Source: Bacillota bacterium
Lineage (GTDB): Bacteria; Bacillota; Clostridia; Lachnospirales; Lachnospiraceae
NCBI GenBank assembly: GCA_023443225.1
Contig: JAEZVF010000098.1
Location: 1 to 64,000, forward strand
Direction of reading: 5' to 3'
Length of the DNA: 64,000 bases
Of this stretch, positions 53,848-61,686 are shown in pieces; within the stretch, counting starts at the first letter, position 1, and each line of letters begins with the position of its first letter. The notes beneath the pieces were generated by a model. The model searched no databases, had not been told where the DNA came from, and was given only the letters and a program-made list of their open reading frames with translations. The position numbers and the translations under genes are program-made.

Positions 53848-55179
53848 ATGAGAGTAATTATTATAGGCGGAGTTGCAGCTGGTATGTCAGCAGCCTCTAA
53901 GATTGCCCGGATGGATAAGGCGGCAGAGGTGGTGGTCTATGAAAAAGGAGGCTTTCTTTCCTATGGGGCCTGTGGTCTTCCTTATTATGTAGGCAATTAT
54001 AACGATGATTACAGACGTATGATTGCTCGTACACAAGAACAGTTTGAAGAAGCGGGTATTAAGACACATCTGTACCATGAAGCAGTTAAGGTAGATATCG
54101 ATAAGAAGCAGGTATTTATTAAGAATCTCAAAGATGGAACGATGTTTATCGATAAGTATGATAAGCTAATGATTGCAACCGGTGCAGCCTCTATAGTACC
54201 GCCATTTCCGGGAACAGAGTTGATGGGTGTTCATGTTTTAAAAACGTTAGAGGACGGAATATTCTTAAAGGAGTATGCTACGAAACCAGAAATACAAGCA
54301 GTCACCATAGTAGGTGGTGGTTATATTGGAATTGAATGTGCAGAGGCATTTTTAAGCCTAGGTAAAGAAGTCCGATTGATTGAAGCATCCAATAGAATTT
54401 TGACTCCATTTGATGAGGAAATATCTGATATTGCCTTGGAGGAATTAAAAAAGCACGGAGTAAAAATACATTTAAATGAAAAGGTAGCTGCATTCCGTGG
54501 AACAGAAAAAGTGAATCATATAGAAACTGATAAAGGCACCTATGTAACGGACCTAGTTATTATGGCAATCGGAGTTAGACCAAGCACTGGATTTCTTAAA
54601 GATACCGGTATCCGTATGGCAAAGAATGGAGCGATTTTGGTAGATCGAGAACTTAGGACTTCTATTGAAGACGTTTATGCAGCAGGGGATTGCATCCTAG
54701 TCTATAATGAGGCAATGGAAGAAGATACCTTCCTTGCTCTTGGGACCGTTGCGAACAAATGTGGACGTATAGCAGGTGCAAATATAGCTGGAGAACATCA
54801 AAAGTTTATAGGAGCCTTGGGCTCGGCAGCAATTAAGGTTTGCAATATTGAAATGGCTAGAACTGGTCTTGGAGAAGCAGATGCAAAAAGATTAAAGAAA
54901 AAATATAAGACACTTGTTGTTCAGGCAAATGATCACCCTGCTTATTATCCAAACCCTACTCCAATTACAATTAAACTTATTTATGAAGAAGGTAGCAGAA
55001 AAATATTGGGGGCACAGGCGTGTGGAGAAAAGGGTGCAGTGATGAGAGTTGATGTATTCGCAGTGGCCATCCATGCCAAAATGACAACAGATGAATTAGG
55101 TATGACGGATCTTTCGTATGCGCCTCCATTTTCGGGCGTATGGGATGCCGTTCAAATCGCATGTAACATAGCGAAATAG
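53848..55179 (+). CDS. CoA-disulfide reductase/NADH oxidase family flavoprotein
   Basis: This 443-residue pyridine nucleotide-disulfide oxidoreductase has an N-terminal FAD motif (IIIGGVAAGMSAASK), a single redox Cys42 in LSYGACGLPYYVG, the NAD motif TIVGGGYIGIECAEAF and the FAD-contact motif VYAAGDC. A single active Cys matches CoA-disulfide reductases and NADH oxidases. The ATG at 53848 lies five bases after GGAGG. In this operon it could reoxidise NADH or keep CoA reduced. No encapsulation peptide is seen. Confidence 0.9.
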   Translation: MRVIIIGGVAAGMSAASKIARMDKAAEVVVYEKGGFLSYGACGLPYYVGNYNDDYRRMIARTQEQFEEAGIKTHLYHEAVKVDIDKKQVFIKNLKDGTMFIDKYDKLMIATGAASIVPPFPGTELMGVHVLKTLEDGIFLKEYATKPEIQAVTIVGGGYIGIECAEAFLSLGKEVRLIEASNRILTPFDEEISDIALEELKKHGVKIHLNEKVAAFRGTEKVNHIETDKGTYVTDLVIMAIGVRPSTGFLKDTGIRMAKNGAILVDRELRTSIEDVYAAGDCILVYNEAMEEDTFLALGTVANKCGRIAGANIAGEHQKFIGALGSAAIKVCNIEMARTGLGEADAKRLKKKYKTLVVQANDHPAYYPNPTPITIKLIYEEGSRKILGAQACGEKGAVMRVDVFAVAIHAKMTTDELGMTDLSYAPPFSGVWDAVQIACNIAK

Positions 55180-55233
55180 GTGCACGGAATTGAGTATGTG
55201 TGTTTATGAGCATATGCAGGAATGGAGATTAGT

Positions 55234-56043
55234 ATGAGTAAGTTAATGCCACTCACACAAGCGGTGGAAATGATACAGGATAATGATATTGTTGGGATAG
55301 GCGGTAATGTTCTACATCGCGCCCCTATGGTTTTGATCCGGGAAATAGCTAGACAGAAGAAAAAAAACCTGCAAATTGTAAAGACGGCAGGTGCGATGGA
55401 TGTTGATTTACTGTGCCTAGCAGAATGCGTAAGTAGTGTTGATGCAGGGTTTATAAGCTATGAAAGTGAATATTCTCTTGCGGGCCATTATCGTAAAGCA
55501 GTACAAAATGGTTCTGTAAAAGGAAATGAGCATGCTTGTTATACGGTAATATCTGCTTTGCGTGCCGCTAGCATGGGAATACCATTTATGCCTGTCAAAG
55601 GGTTACAGGTAAGTGATTTAATTGACGTGAATGAGTATTTTACAAGAATTACAGATCCGTTTTCCGGAGAGTTGATAACCGTTGTAAAGGCAATACAGCC
55701 AGATGTTGCCATACTACATGTACAGGAAGCAGATGTCAATGGAAATGCCAGAATTATAGGTCCAAAGTTTGAAGATGTATTATTATCTAGGGCAGCAAAG
55801 CATGTAATCCTATCTGCAGAGACCATTGTTCCAGAGAATAAATTCACATTTTCACAAGAAAAAGCAGATATACCACATTTTCTGGTTCAAGCTGTAGTAC
55901 GTGCACCAAAGGGAGCTGCTCCCTGTTCTTGTCCTTCAAAATATGACATTGATAGAAAACAGTTGGATAGTTTTAAGAAAATAAAAGATATCAAGGAATT
56001 ATATCAGTACTTGGAGAAAAACCGAGCAAATGACTGTAAATAA
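55234..56043 (+). CDS. CoA-transferase-like subunit A (GctA/IpdA type)
   Basis: This 269-residue family I CoA-transferase alpha subunit has GIGGNVLHRAPMVLIREIAR near the N-terminus, and VAILHVQEADVNGNARI and AKHVILSAETIV in the core. The second in-frame ATG (55234) is six bases after GGAG and is preferred to 55222. The beta subunit gene follows 31 bases later. Typical partners would be acyl-CoA and a carboxylate, but see the beta subunit. A CoA-transferase pair is unusual in a BMC operon. Confidence 0.85.
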   Translation: MSKLMPLTQAVEMIQDNDIVGIGGNVLHRAPMVLIREIARQKKKNLQIVKTAGAMDVDLLCLAECVSSVDAGFISYESEYSLAGHYRKAVQNGSVKGNEHACYTVISALRAASMGIPFMPVKGLQVSDLIDVNEYFTRITDPFSGELITVVKAIQPDVAILHVQEADVNGNARIIGPKFEDVLLSRAAKHVILSAETIVPENKFTFSQEKADIPHFLVQAVVRAPKGAAPCSCPSKYDIDRKQLDSFKKIKDIKELYQYLEKNRANDCK

Positions 56044-56074
56044 ATAACGGAACTGGGTGTTTTCAGGAGGAAAA

Positions 56075-56830
56075 ATGACTTATATGAATGGTGAATTAAA
56101 TCGAATAAATAAAGAGGTATATCGCCCGTCTGACATTATGATTTGTGCTATGTCGCGACTGATATATAATAAGGAAAAGGTCTTTCACGGTGTGTCTTCT
56201 CATATGCCGATGATTGCTCTAATGTTGGCAAAATCACTTCATGCTCCTGACGCAGTGCACTTAAATATTCCTGGGGGTGTAGATCCGAAACCAAGAAATC
56301 TTCAAAAATATACAAGTGCAGGTGCAGAGCTATTTGAGAATTGTGTCTCTGAATTTCCTCTGGCAGAGGTATTTGATCTATCCATGCGAGGTGGACTTGA
56401 TGTTGCTTTTTTAAGTGGAATACAATTTGATGCACATGGTAATGTAAATGCTTCTGTAATCGGAGATTATCATAAACCCAAGGTACGTATGCCGGGTGGT
56501 GCAGGCAGCGCAGTTTTGATACCAACGGCTAAAAGGGCTATTATATGGCGTACAAAGCATGATAAACGGACCTTTGTTGATCGTGTTGATTTTATCACAA
56601 CAAGGGGTAATATTGATAGAATTGTGACACCTTTATGTATATTTAAATTTGAGGCAGGCGAGCTTCTTCTGGATTCCATTCATCCAACATCCAGCATAGA
56701 GGAAGTGATAGCAAATACTTCTTTTGAAATCAAATATTCAAAATTAGACTACACACCTCTTCCTACAAGAGAAGAAATGATGATGTTAAAGAGGATTGAT
56801 CCAAAGGATTATAGAAACATAGAATTCTAA
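56075..56830 (+). CDS. CoA-transferase-like subunit B (GctB/IpdB type), catalytic Glu apparently missing
   Basis: This 251-residue beta subunit starts at ATG four bases after AGGAGG. It shows FHGVSSHMPMIALMLAKSLHAP and LSGIQFDAHGNVNASVIGDY, typical of the glutaconate CoA-transferase beta family. Where those enzymes have a catalytic Glu before a Gly pair, this protein reads NIPGGVDP near residue 65. Loss of this Glu is known in IpdAB, which act as hydrolases. The pair may therefore hydrolyse a CoA or ring compound rather than transfer CoA. This alignment is from memory. Confidence 0.78.
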   Translation: MTYMNGELNRINKEVYRPSDIMICAMSRLIYNKEKVFHGVSSHMPMIALMLAKSLHAPDAVHLNIPGGVDPKPRNLQKYTSAGAELFENCVSEFPLAEVFDLSMRGGLDVAFLSGIQFDAHGNVNASVIGDYHKPKVRMPGGAGSAVLIPTAKRAIIWRTKHDKRTFVDRVDFITTRGNIDRIVTPLCIFKFEAGELLLDSIHPTSSIEEVIANTSFEIKYSKLDYTPLPTREEMMMLKRIDPKDYRNIEF

Positions 56831-56858
56831 AGAGTAGTAGAAGAAAAGAGGCAGGATA

Positions 56859-58022
56859 ATGCAGATGCAGAGAGTAAATGCGGTAAGCACTAGTTTCTTT
56901 GGAGAAGGTTCGATTTGTATGCTTCCTGAGGAATTACGAAAAAGAAACCTAAAACGTGCTTTAATAATTACAGACAAGTTTTTGTATGAAAATGGAACGG
57001 CAACCCGTGTCGGGGATGAACTCTTAAAAGCAAAGATAGAATATGCCATTTTCTACAAGGTGTTACCCAATCCTACGATTGATGTTATTCAAGAATGTAT
57101 CAATGCAGCAAAAATGCTGGAAGTAGACTTTTTAGTTGCAGTTGGTGGTGGTTCGGCCATCGATACATCAAAGGCAGTCGGAATAGTTTTAAGTAATGGT
57201 GGTGAAGTGGAGCAATACGAAGGCGTTAATAAATCCAAAAACCCTTCTATACCGATTGTTGCTGTTAATACAACTGCAGGAACAGGCTCTGAGGTTACAA
57301 CTTTCTATGTAGTTACTAACCCGAAAAATCATTCTAAAATGGTTATGGTGGATACGAATTGTATGGTTAGTATTGCAATTAATGACTCTAGTTTTATGAT
57401 GTCCATGCCAAAGAGACTGACAGCAGCAACTGGAATGGATGCTATGACTCATGCTATTGAGGCAGTGCTTGCCCGCGATGCAACGCCCTTAACCGATAAA
57501 GATGCTTTATGGGCGATTAAAACAATTAAGGAGTATCTCCCTCGAGTAGTAGAAGATGGAAATGATGTAGAAGGAAGAAATATGATGGCATATGCAGAAT
57601 ATACTGCTGGTATGGCTTTCTCTAATGGAGGACTTGGTATGGTTCATGCTATGGCACATTCTTTGGGAGGCTTTTATAATTTACCCCATGGTGTTTGCAA
57701 TTCCATTCTGCTTCCTTATGTCATGGAGTTCAATGGGAAATCTGCCGAGGTGCAAAAACGGTTTAAATTAATAGCGGAAGCCTTAGGAATTCCCGGTAAT
57801 CAACAAATGTCTCCAGAGAGAGCGACCAAGGCATGCATTGACGCGATCCAAAATCTATGCAGACAGGTTGAGATACCAAAAAGTTTCAAAGAGTTCCACG
57901 TGAAAAAAGAAGATTTTGCTGCACTGGCAAATTTAGCTCTTGCCGATACCTGTATGCCTGCGAATCCAATACAGCCCACGAGAGAAGAAGTTATAGCGAT
58001 TTATCAGCTGGCGTGCCAGTAA
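56859..58022 (+). CDS. Iron-type alcohol dehydrogenase
   Basis: This 387-residue group III alcohol dehydrogenase has the NAD motif GGGSAIDTSKAVGIV, TTAGTGSEVT, and metal ligands in MDAMTHAIEAVLA, MVHAMAHSLGGFYNLPHG. Such enzymes reduce aldehydes to alcohols with NADH. It is the last gene of the operon and would regenerate NAD for the aldehyde dehydrogenase, giving ethanol (or methylthioethanol). No clear targeting peptide is seen, so location in the shell is uncertain. Its stop abuts the stop of the convergent gene. Confidence 0.93.
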   Translation: MQMQRVNAVSTSFFGEGSICMLPEELRKRNLKRALIITDKFLYENGTATRVGDELLKAKIEYAIFYKVLPNPTIDVIQECINAAKMLEVDFLVAVGGGSAIDTSKAVGIVLSNGGEVEQYEGVNKSKNPSIPIVAVNTTAGTGSEVTTFYVVTNPKNHSKMVMVDTNCMVSIAINDSSFMMSMPKRLTAATGMDAMTHAIEAVLARDATPLTDKDALWAIKTIKEYLPRVVEDGNDVEGRNMMAYAEYTAGMAFSNGGLGMVHAMAHSLGGFYNLPHGVCNSILLPYVMEFNGKSAEVQKRFKLIAEALGIPGNQQMSPERATKACIDAIQNLCRQVEIPKSFKEFHVKKEDFAALANLALADTCMPANPIQPTREEVIAIYQLACQ

Positions 58023-58820
58023 TCATTCAGAAAGTCCGTTTATGTCAATATGTTGTACCCGGAGACTTCCATGATGGTATTCGTATAGAATAATGATATT
58101 ATTATATACGATATAGCTGTAATGTACGTAAGAAGTAGAAAGAATAGGTTTATATGTACAGTCGTTGATACAATGCATTCCATTGGACATAAGAGAGTCA
58201 CGGTTTTCGGTCTGTATACTTTGAATAAAATTATTAAAAAACGGAAGGTTGATGCTGCGGTTCATCTCCGGTAGCTTATGAATAAGGGCGAATTGACAGA
58301 ATGCTTCATAGGTGTTAATGATGGTAAAGTGTTGAAAGGATTTTGCATAAAATGGGTAACTATAATTTCGGACATCGGTCAATATGCTGATGTCCGTTGT
58401 TTCTTTCTCACCCGGAAGAAAATAATTAACCAGCAAAACGATTCTGTCCTGACTGATCACACCATCCGGGTGGCTTTTTTTAAGATTCAGATTAATTGCG
58501 CCGTTACATACAAGAAGATAATACTTATAACTGTTGATATCGACGCGGAGCAGGGCGGCGGTGGATTTTAGCAATAGGGCATTTTGTTTATGATTGCTTC
58601 CATAAGAGTAGATACTCATCAGATTTGCAGTAAGTTGCTTGCGGAGAGACTCATCTTTTAAGATTAATCTTCTTGCATTGCGGTAATTGGTGTCATAAGC
58701 CGTTGGAATACCTTTTGCCAGAAGATCACCACTTTGGAAGCCTTTTGAGGTCTGGATAAACTTATTAAAAGCTGGATAGGTATTAGAAATTTTTAAATTA
58801 TAAATTGATTTGTTCTTCAT
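58023..58820 (-). CDS. Protein of unknown function
   Basis: I do not recognise this 265-residue protein. It has no signal peptide or membrane helix and is rich in Asn, Tyr, Ile and Leu. Blocks such as RNARRLILKDESLRKQLTAN and TAALLRVDINSYKYYLLVCN look globular. It is convergent with the alcohol dehydrogenase gene and is the second gene after the Smr protein on the same strand, 17 bases away. AAGGAGATTTCC precedes the ATG. Confidence 0.6.
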   Translation of the reverse strand: MKNKSIYNLKISNTYPAFNKFIQTSKGFQSGDLLAKGIPTAYDTNYRNARRLILKDESLRKQLTANLMSIYSYGSNHKQNALLLKSTAALLRVDINSYKYYLLVCNGAINLNLKKSHPDGVISQDRIVLLVNYFLPGEKETTDISILTDVRNYSYPFYAKSFQHFTIINTYEAFCQFALIHKLPEMNRSINLPFFNNFIQSIQTENRDSLMSNGMHCINDCTYKPILSTSYVHYSYIVYNNIIILYEYHHGSLRVQHIDINGLSE

Positions 58821-58837
58821 AGGGAAATCTCCTTGTC

Positions 58838-59101
58838 TTAAATTAATATGAAACTAGTAATACCAGGGTTTAGTGATAAAAAGATATGTTTAACTTTCTT
58901 TGAATGGATATCATTACGAACCATCTTTTGTAATGCGTTACCATGGCTATGTCCATGAATGATTACGATTTCTTTTATAGTCTCGTCCACCGTTTTTAAT
59001 ATACTTTCTACATATGCTTTTGCAAACCAGTACGTCATGTTATGTAAATCCAGCGTTAATATTTCATTATCCTTAAACCAATACTTATCAGAAATTAACA
59101 T
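58838..59101 (-). CDS. Small Smr-domain protein
   Basis: This 87-residue protein is little more than an Smr domain: TLDLHNMTYWFAKAYVESIL and the conserved VIIHGHSHGNALQKMVR. Smr domains bind or nick nucleic acids. AAAAGGAGA precedes the ATG. It seems co-transcribed with the unknown gene at 58023. Confidence 0.8.
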   Translation of the reverse strand: MLISDKYWFKDNEILTLDLHNMTYWFAKAYVESILKTVDETIKEIVIIHGHSHGNALQKMVRNDIHSKKVKHIFLSLNPGITSFILI

Positions 59102-59190
59102 GAGAGTATCTCCTTTTCTAATTTTTTTATTAGTAATTTGCCCTTTTCTCTTCTTTCAATTTAGATTATAATGGACTTTAGTTTAAGAAA

Positions 59191-59210
59191 GGTCGCCTGT
59201 CGGGCGACAT
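59191..59210 (+). promoter_or_regulatory. Small hairpin with short T tract in the leader of the XRE-like gene
   Basis: GTCGCC (59191-59196) pairs with GGCGAC (59202-59207) and is followed by ATTTT and the AGGAGA ribosome site. It could act as an attenuator. Confidence 0.5.
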
Positions 59211-59224
59211 TTTAGGAGATTTCT

Positions 59225-59827
59225 ATGACGAGAATAGAGTTAATCAGAATAAAGTTAGCAGTAAAATCTTATCGTAATAAAAATAGTAGTTACTATGACT
59301 TATTATATGATGATGAGATAGCATACCTAAATGAGTATTTTAAAGGAGAAACAGAATCAGTCCTATTGACTGAACAAGTTGCCTTCCTAAGATCAGCTCC
59401 CATAAGCGGCGTCGCGGCTGCTGGCCCTGTTATTATACCAACCATTGCTGCTGGAGCCATTCAAAAATTCATTGAGTTACATAAGTCAAAAGAAACGTTT
59501 AGTACAAAAATATTACAGTATATTGATGAACTAGGACGAAAAGATTCGGAAATATACAAGAAGGCAGGAATGGATCGAAAACATTTCTCTAAGCTTCGTT
59601 GTGATAAGAATTACAGACCTACAAAAGATACTGTGATAGCATTGAGCCTTGCCTTGGAGTTAGACGTTAACAAAACGATAGAAGTATTAGGATTGGCGGG
59701 ATTTTCTTTCAGTGGAAGCAATGAAAGGGATTTAACAATACTTTATTGTATACAGAGTAAGATCTATTCGTTAGTTGATGTCAATCAGGTCTTAGATTAT
59801 CAAGGGATGAAGGCAATTGGATATTGA
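59225..59827 (+). CDS. XRE-like helix-turn-helix protein
   Basis: This 200-residue protein has a polar N-terminus, a short hydrophobic Ala/Gly/Pro stretch (about 58-78; ISGVAAAGPVIIPTIAAGA) and a C-terminal helical domain. That domain has the pattern FSTKILQYIDELGRKDSEIY, DRKHFSKLR and PTKDTVIALSLALELDV, resembling XRE-type DNA-binding domains found alone or fused in Lachnospiraceae. AGGAGA precedes the ATG. The hydrophobic stretch could allow membrane association. Function unknown. Confidence 0.65.
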   Translation: MTRIELIRIKLAVKSYRNKNSSYYDLLYDDEIAYLNEYFKGETESVLLTEQVAFLRSAPISGVAAAGPVIIPTIAAGAIQKFIELHKSKETFSTKILQYIDELGRKDSEIYKKAGMDRKHFSKLRCDKNYRPTKDTVIALSLALELDVNKTIEVLGLAGFSFSGSNERDLTILYCIQSKIYSLVDVNQVLDYQGMKAIGY

Positions 59828-59906
59828 AAATACAATATTCATAAGGCGAAAGACGGCATGTACAGTAGATTAGAGTGATAGGATGAATAAAACGGAGGAT
59901 CATAGT

Positions 59907-60620
59907 ATGTTTGGAGTATTGATAAATGGAGCAGCTGCATTTGCAGGTGGGCTAATCGGGTTGTTATTTAAGAAAGGAATTCCGAAAAGCATAGAAAACA
60001 GTATCAATAAAGCGATGGGTATCGTGGTTATTATCATAGGACTAAATGGTGTTTTGTCAAACATGTTAATCATTGGAGACGATGGAAGTTTACACAGTAA
60101 GGGAGAATTGTTATTAGTAATAAGCTTTGCATTGGGTACATTAACCGGAGAAGTTTTAAAAATAGATGACCGGTTTCAAGGTTTTAGTAATAAAATTGAA
60201 AAGCATTTTCATGTGGATGGATTCTCTAACGGTTTTATTACTGCCTCTAGTATATTCTGTATTGGAGCCATGGGGATCATTGGTTCATTGACGAGCGGTA
60301 CAACGGGAGATAACAGCATATTAATCACTAAGAGTATTATTGACTTCGTAACAGCGATTGTACTTGCAGCAAGCTTGGGCATTGGTGTTATGTTTTCTTT
60401 TGTTCCAATTTTATTATATCAAGGAGCTATCTGCCTGCTTGCTGGTGCATTAAGCAGTGTTCTGGTTGGTGATTTGTTGATACAGATTTGTATGATTGGT
60501 TATACCTTAATTATCTGTATCGGACTCAATTTAATGACATCAATTCAAATAAAAGTAATCAATATGTTACCTTCGTTGCTGGTACCTGTAATTTATTATG
60601 GTATAGTGCTTGTTATGTAA
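59907..60620 (+). CDS. DUF554 family membrane protein
   Basis: This 237-residue protein has about six hydrophobic helices and the DUF554 N-terminus (GVLINGAAAFAGGLIGLLFK). It also has the family block GFITASSIFCIGAMGIIGSL. The ATG at 59907 lies eight bases after CGGAGG. Probable transporter-like membrane protein of unknown substrate. Confidence 0.88.
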   Translation: MFGVLINGAAAFAGGLIGLLFKKGIPKSIENSINKAMGIVVIIIGLNGVLSNMLIIGDDGSLHSKGELLLVISFALGTLTGEVLKIDDRFQGFSNKIEKHFHVDGFSNGFITASSIFCIGAMGIIGSLTSGTTGDNSILITKSIIDFVTAIVLAASLGIGVMFSFVPILLYQGAICLLAGALSSVLVGDLLIQICMIGYTLIICIGLNLMTSIQIKVINMLPSLLVPVIYYGIVLVM

Positions 60621-60700
60621 ATAAAGATTTTAATTAGAATAGTTTATTGGTTTTGGGAAGATAATAGTAGTAATAACAAAGGAAAGTAGGGAAAAAGCTA

Positions 60701-60889
60701 ATGATCCACTCATCGATACAGGATATTCCATCCACCACACCGTTAACTCCAAATCATGAAATACCGTCTACCACACCACAACCTCGGACTCCTGAGATTC
60801 CTATGCCGGACCCAACGCCGGTATCAAACCCCACACCAGAGATACCGAATCCTGGTTCTATACCGGAAACCACACCGATACGTATGTAA
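60701..60889 (+). CDS. Pro/Thr-rich small peptide
   Basis: This 62-residue open frame has a repetitive Pro/Thr/Glu composition with EIPSTTP, TPEIPMPDPTP and TPEIPNPGS. There is no signal peptide or anchor. A weak ribosome site (GTAGGG) precedes the ATG and a strong terminator follows, so the frame may be expressed. It looks like a detached linker of a surface protein, or a gene remnant. Confidence 0.4.
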   Translation: MIHSSIQDIPSTTPLTPNHEIPSTTPQPRTPEIPMPDPTPVSNPTPEIPNPGSIPETTPIRM

Positions 60890-60919
60890 ACAGAAGCAAA
60901 ATCTTCCTAATAAAAAAAT

Positions 60920-60966
60920 ATACAATATAGGCAATTTATATACTTGCTTATATTGTATGTTTTTTC
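60920..60966 (+). terminator. Intrinsic terminator
   Basis: ATACAATATA (60920-60929) pairs with TATATTGTAT (60949-60958), with GCAA/TTGC inside, and is followed by six T residues. Confidence 0.85.
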
Positions 60967-61096
60967 ATTTACTGGGACTTGGTGTTGAATGCAATTAGCT
61001 TTCCTTGGGTTAGCCTTGCATTTCATATCTATTTATTATAGAATAAATGTGAAGTAATGATAAATTCATGAAGATAATAAAAGGAGGTATACTAAG

Positions 61097-61636
61097 GTGG
61101 AAGGTCAAGAACGTCGTGAAAAACTAATAGAAATTTTGAAACAAACCGAGACCCCCATTTCAGGTACCGAACTGGCAAAAGTACTAGGTGTTAGTCGACA
61201 GGTTATTGTACAGGACATTGCCTTACTTAGAGCAGTGAATAAAAATATCCTGTCCACTACAAAAGGATATCTTTTATATTATCAGGAGAAACAAAAGGTC
61301 AATCGATGTTTTCCTGTTCGTCATACTACAGAACAGATTGAAGATGAACTTTGTACCATTGTCGATAATGGTGGAAAAGTATTGGATGTGATTGTATCCC
61401 ATGAAATCTATGGAGAGATTTCAACGGATCTTATCATGCAAAACAGACAGGATGTCTACGATTTCGTGGAAAAAGTTAGAAGGCAAAACACAGTTCCTTT
61501 GAAGGAGTTAACGGATGGCATACATTTACATACCGTTGAAGCAGATTCTGAAGATTGTCTGGATAAGATTGAAGCAGCACTCAAAGCAAAAGGTTACTTA
61601 CGGTATTCTAAAGAACCTTTTGACAATTGGACATGA
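61097..61636 (+). CDS. niaR: NiaR-type NAD biosynthesis repressor
   Basis: This 179-residue protein has an N-terminal winged helix (ISGTELAKVLGVSRQVIVQDI) and a C-terminal 3H domain with three conserved His regions (FPVRHTTEQIEDEL, VIVSHEIYG, GIHLHTVEA) that bind nicotinate and metal. NiaR represses NAD salvage genes when niacin is abundant. GTG start after AAGGAGG. No nad genes are adjacent. Confidence 0.9.
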   Translation: MEGQERREKLIEILKQTETPISGTELAKVLGVSRQVIVQDIALLRAVNKNILSTTKGYLLYYQEKQKVNRCFPVRHTTEQIEDELCTIVDNGGKVLDVIVSHEIYGEISTDLIMQNRQDVYDFVEKVRRQNTVPLKELTDGIHLHTVEADSEDCLDKIEAALKAKGYLRYSKEPFDNWT

Positions 61637-61686
61637 TATTGATACAATAAAATTCGTAAGTAAAGTAGAATAAAGAGGAAATGAAC

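Noticed and set aside
47882..58022. Fucose/rhamnose or propanediol BMC locus
   Set aside because: A class II aldolase is common to fucose loci. However, no fucose or rhamnose isomerase or kinase, propanediol dehydratase or glycyl radical enzyme is present, while mtnK and mtnA are.
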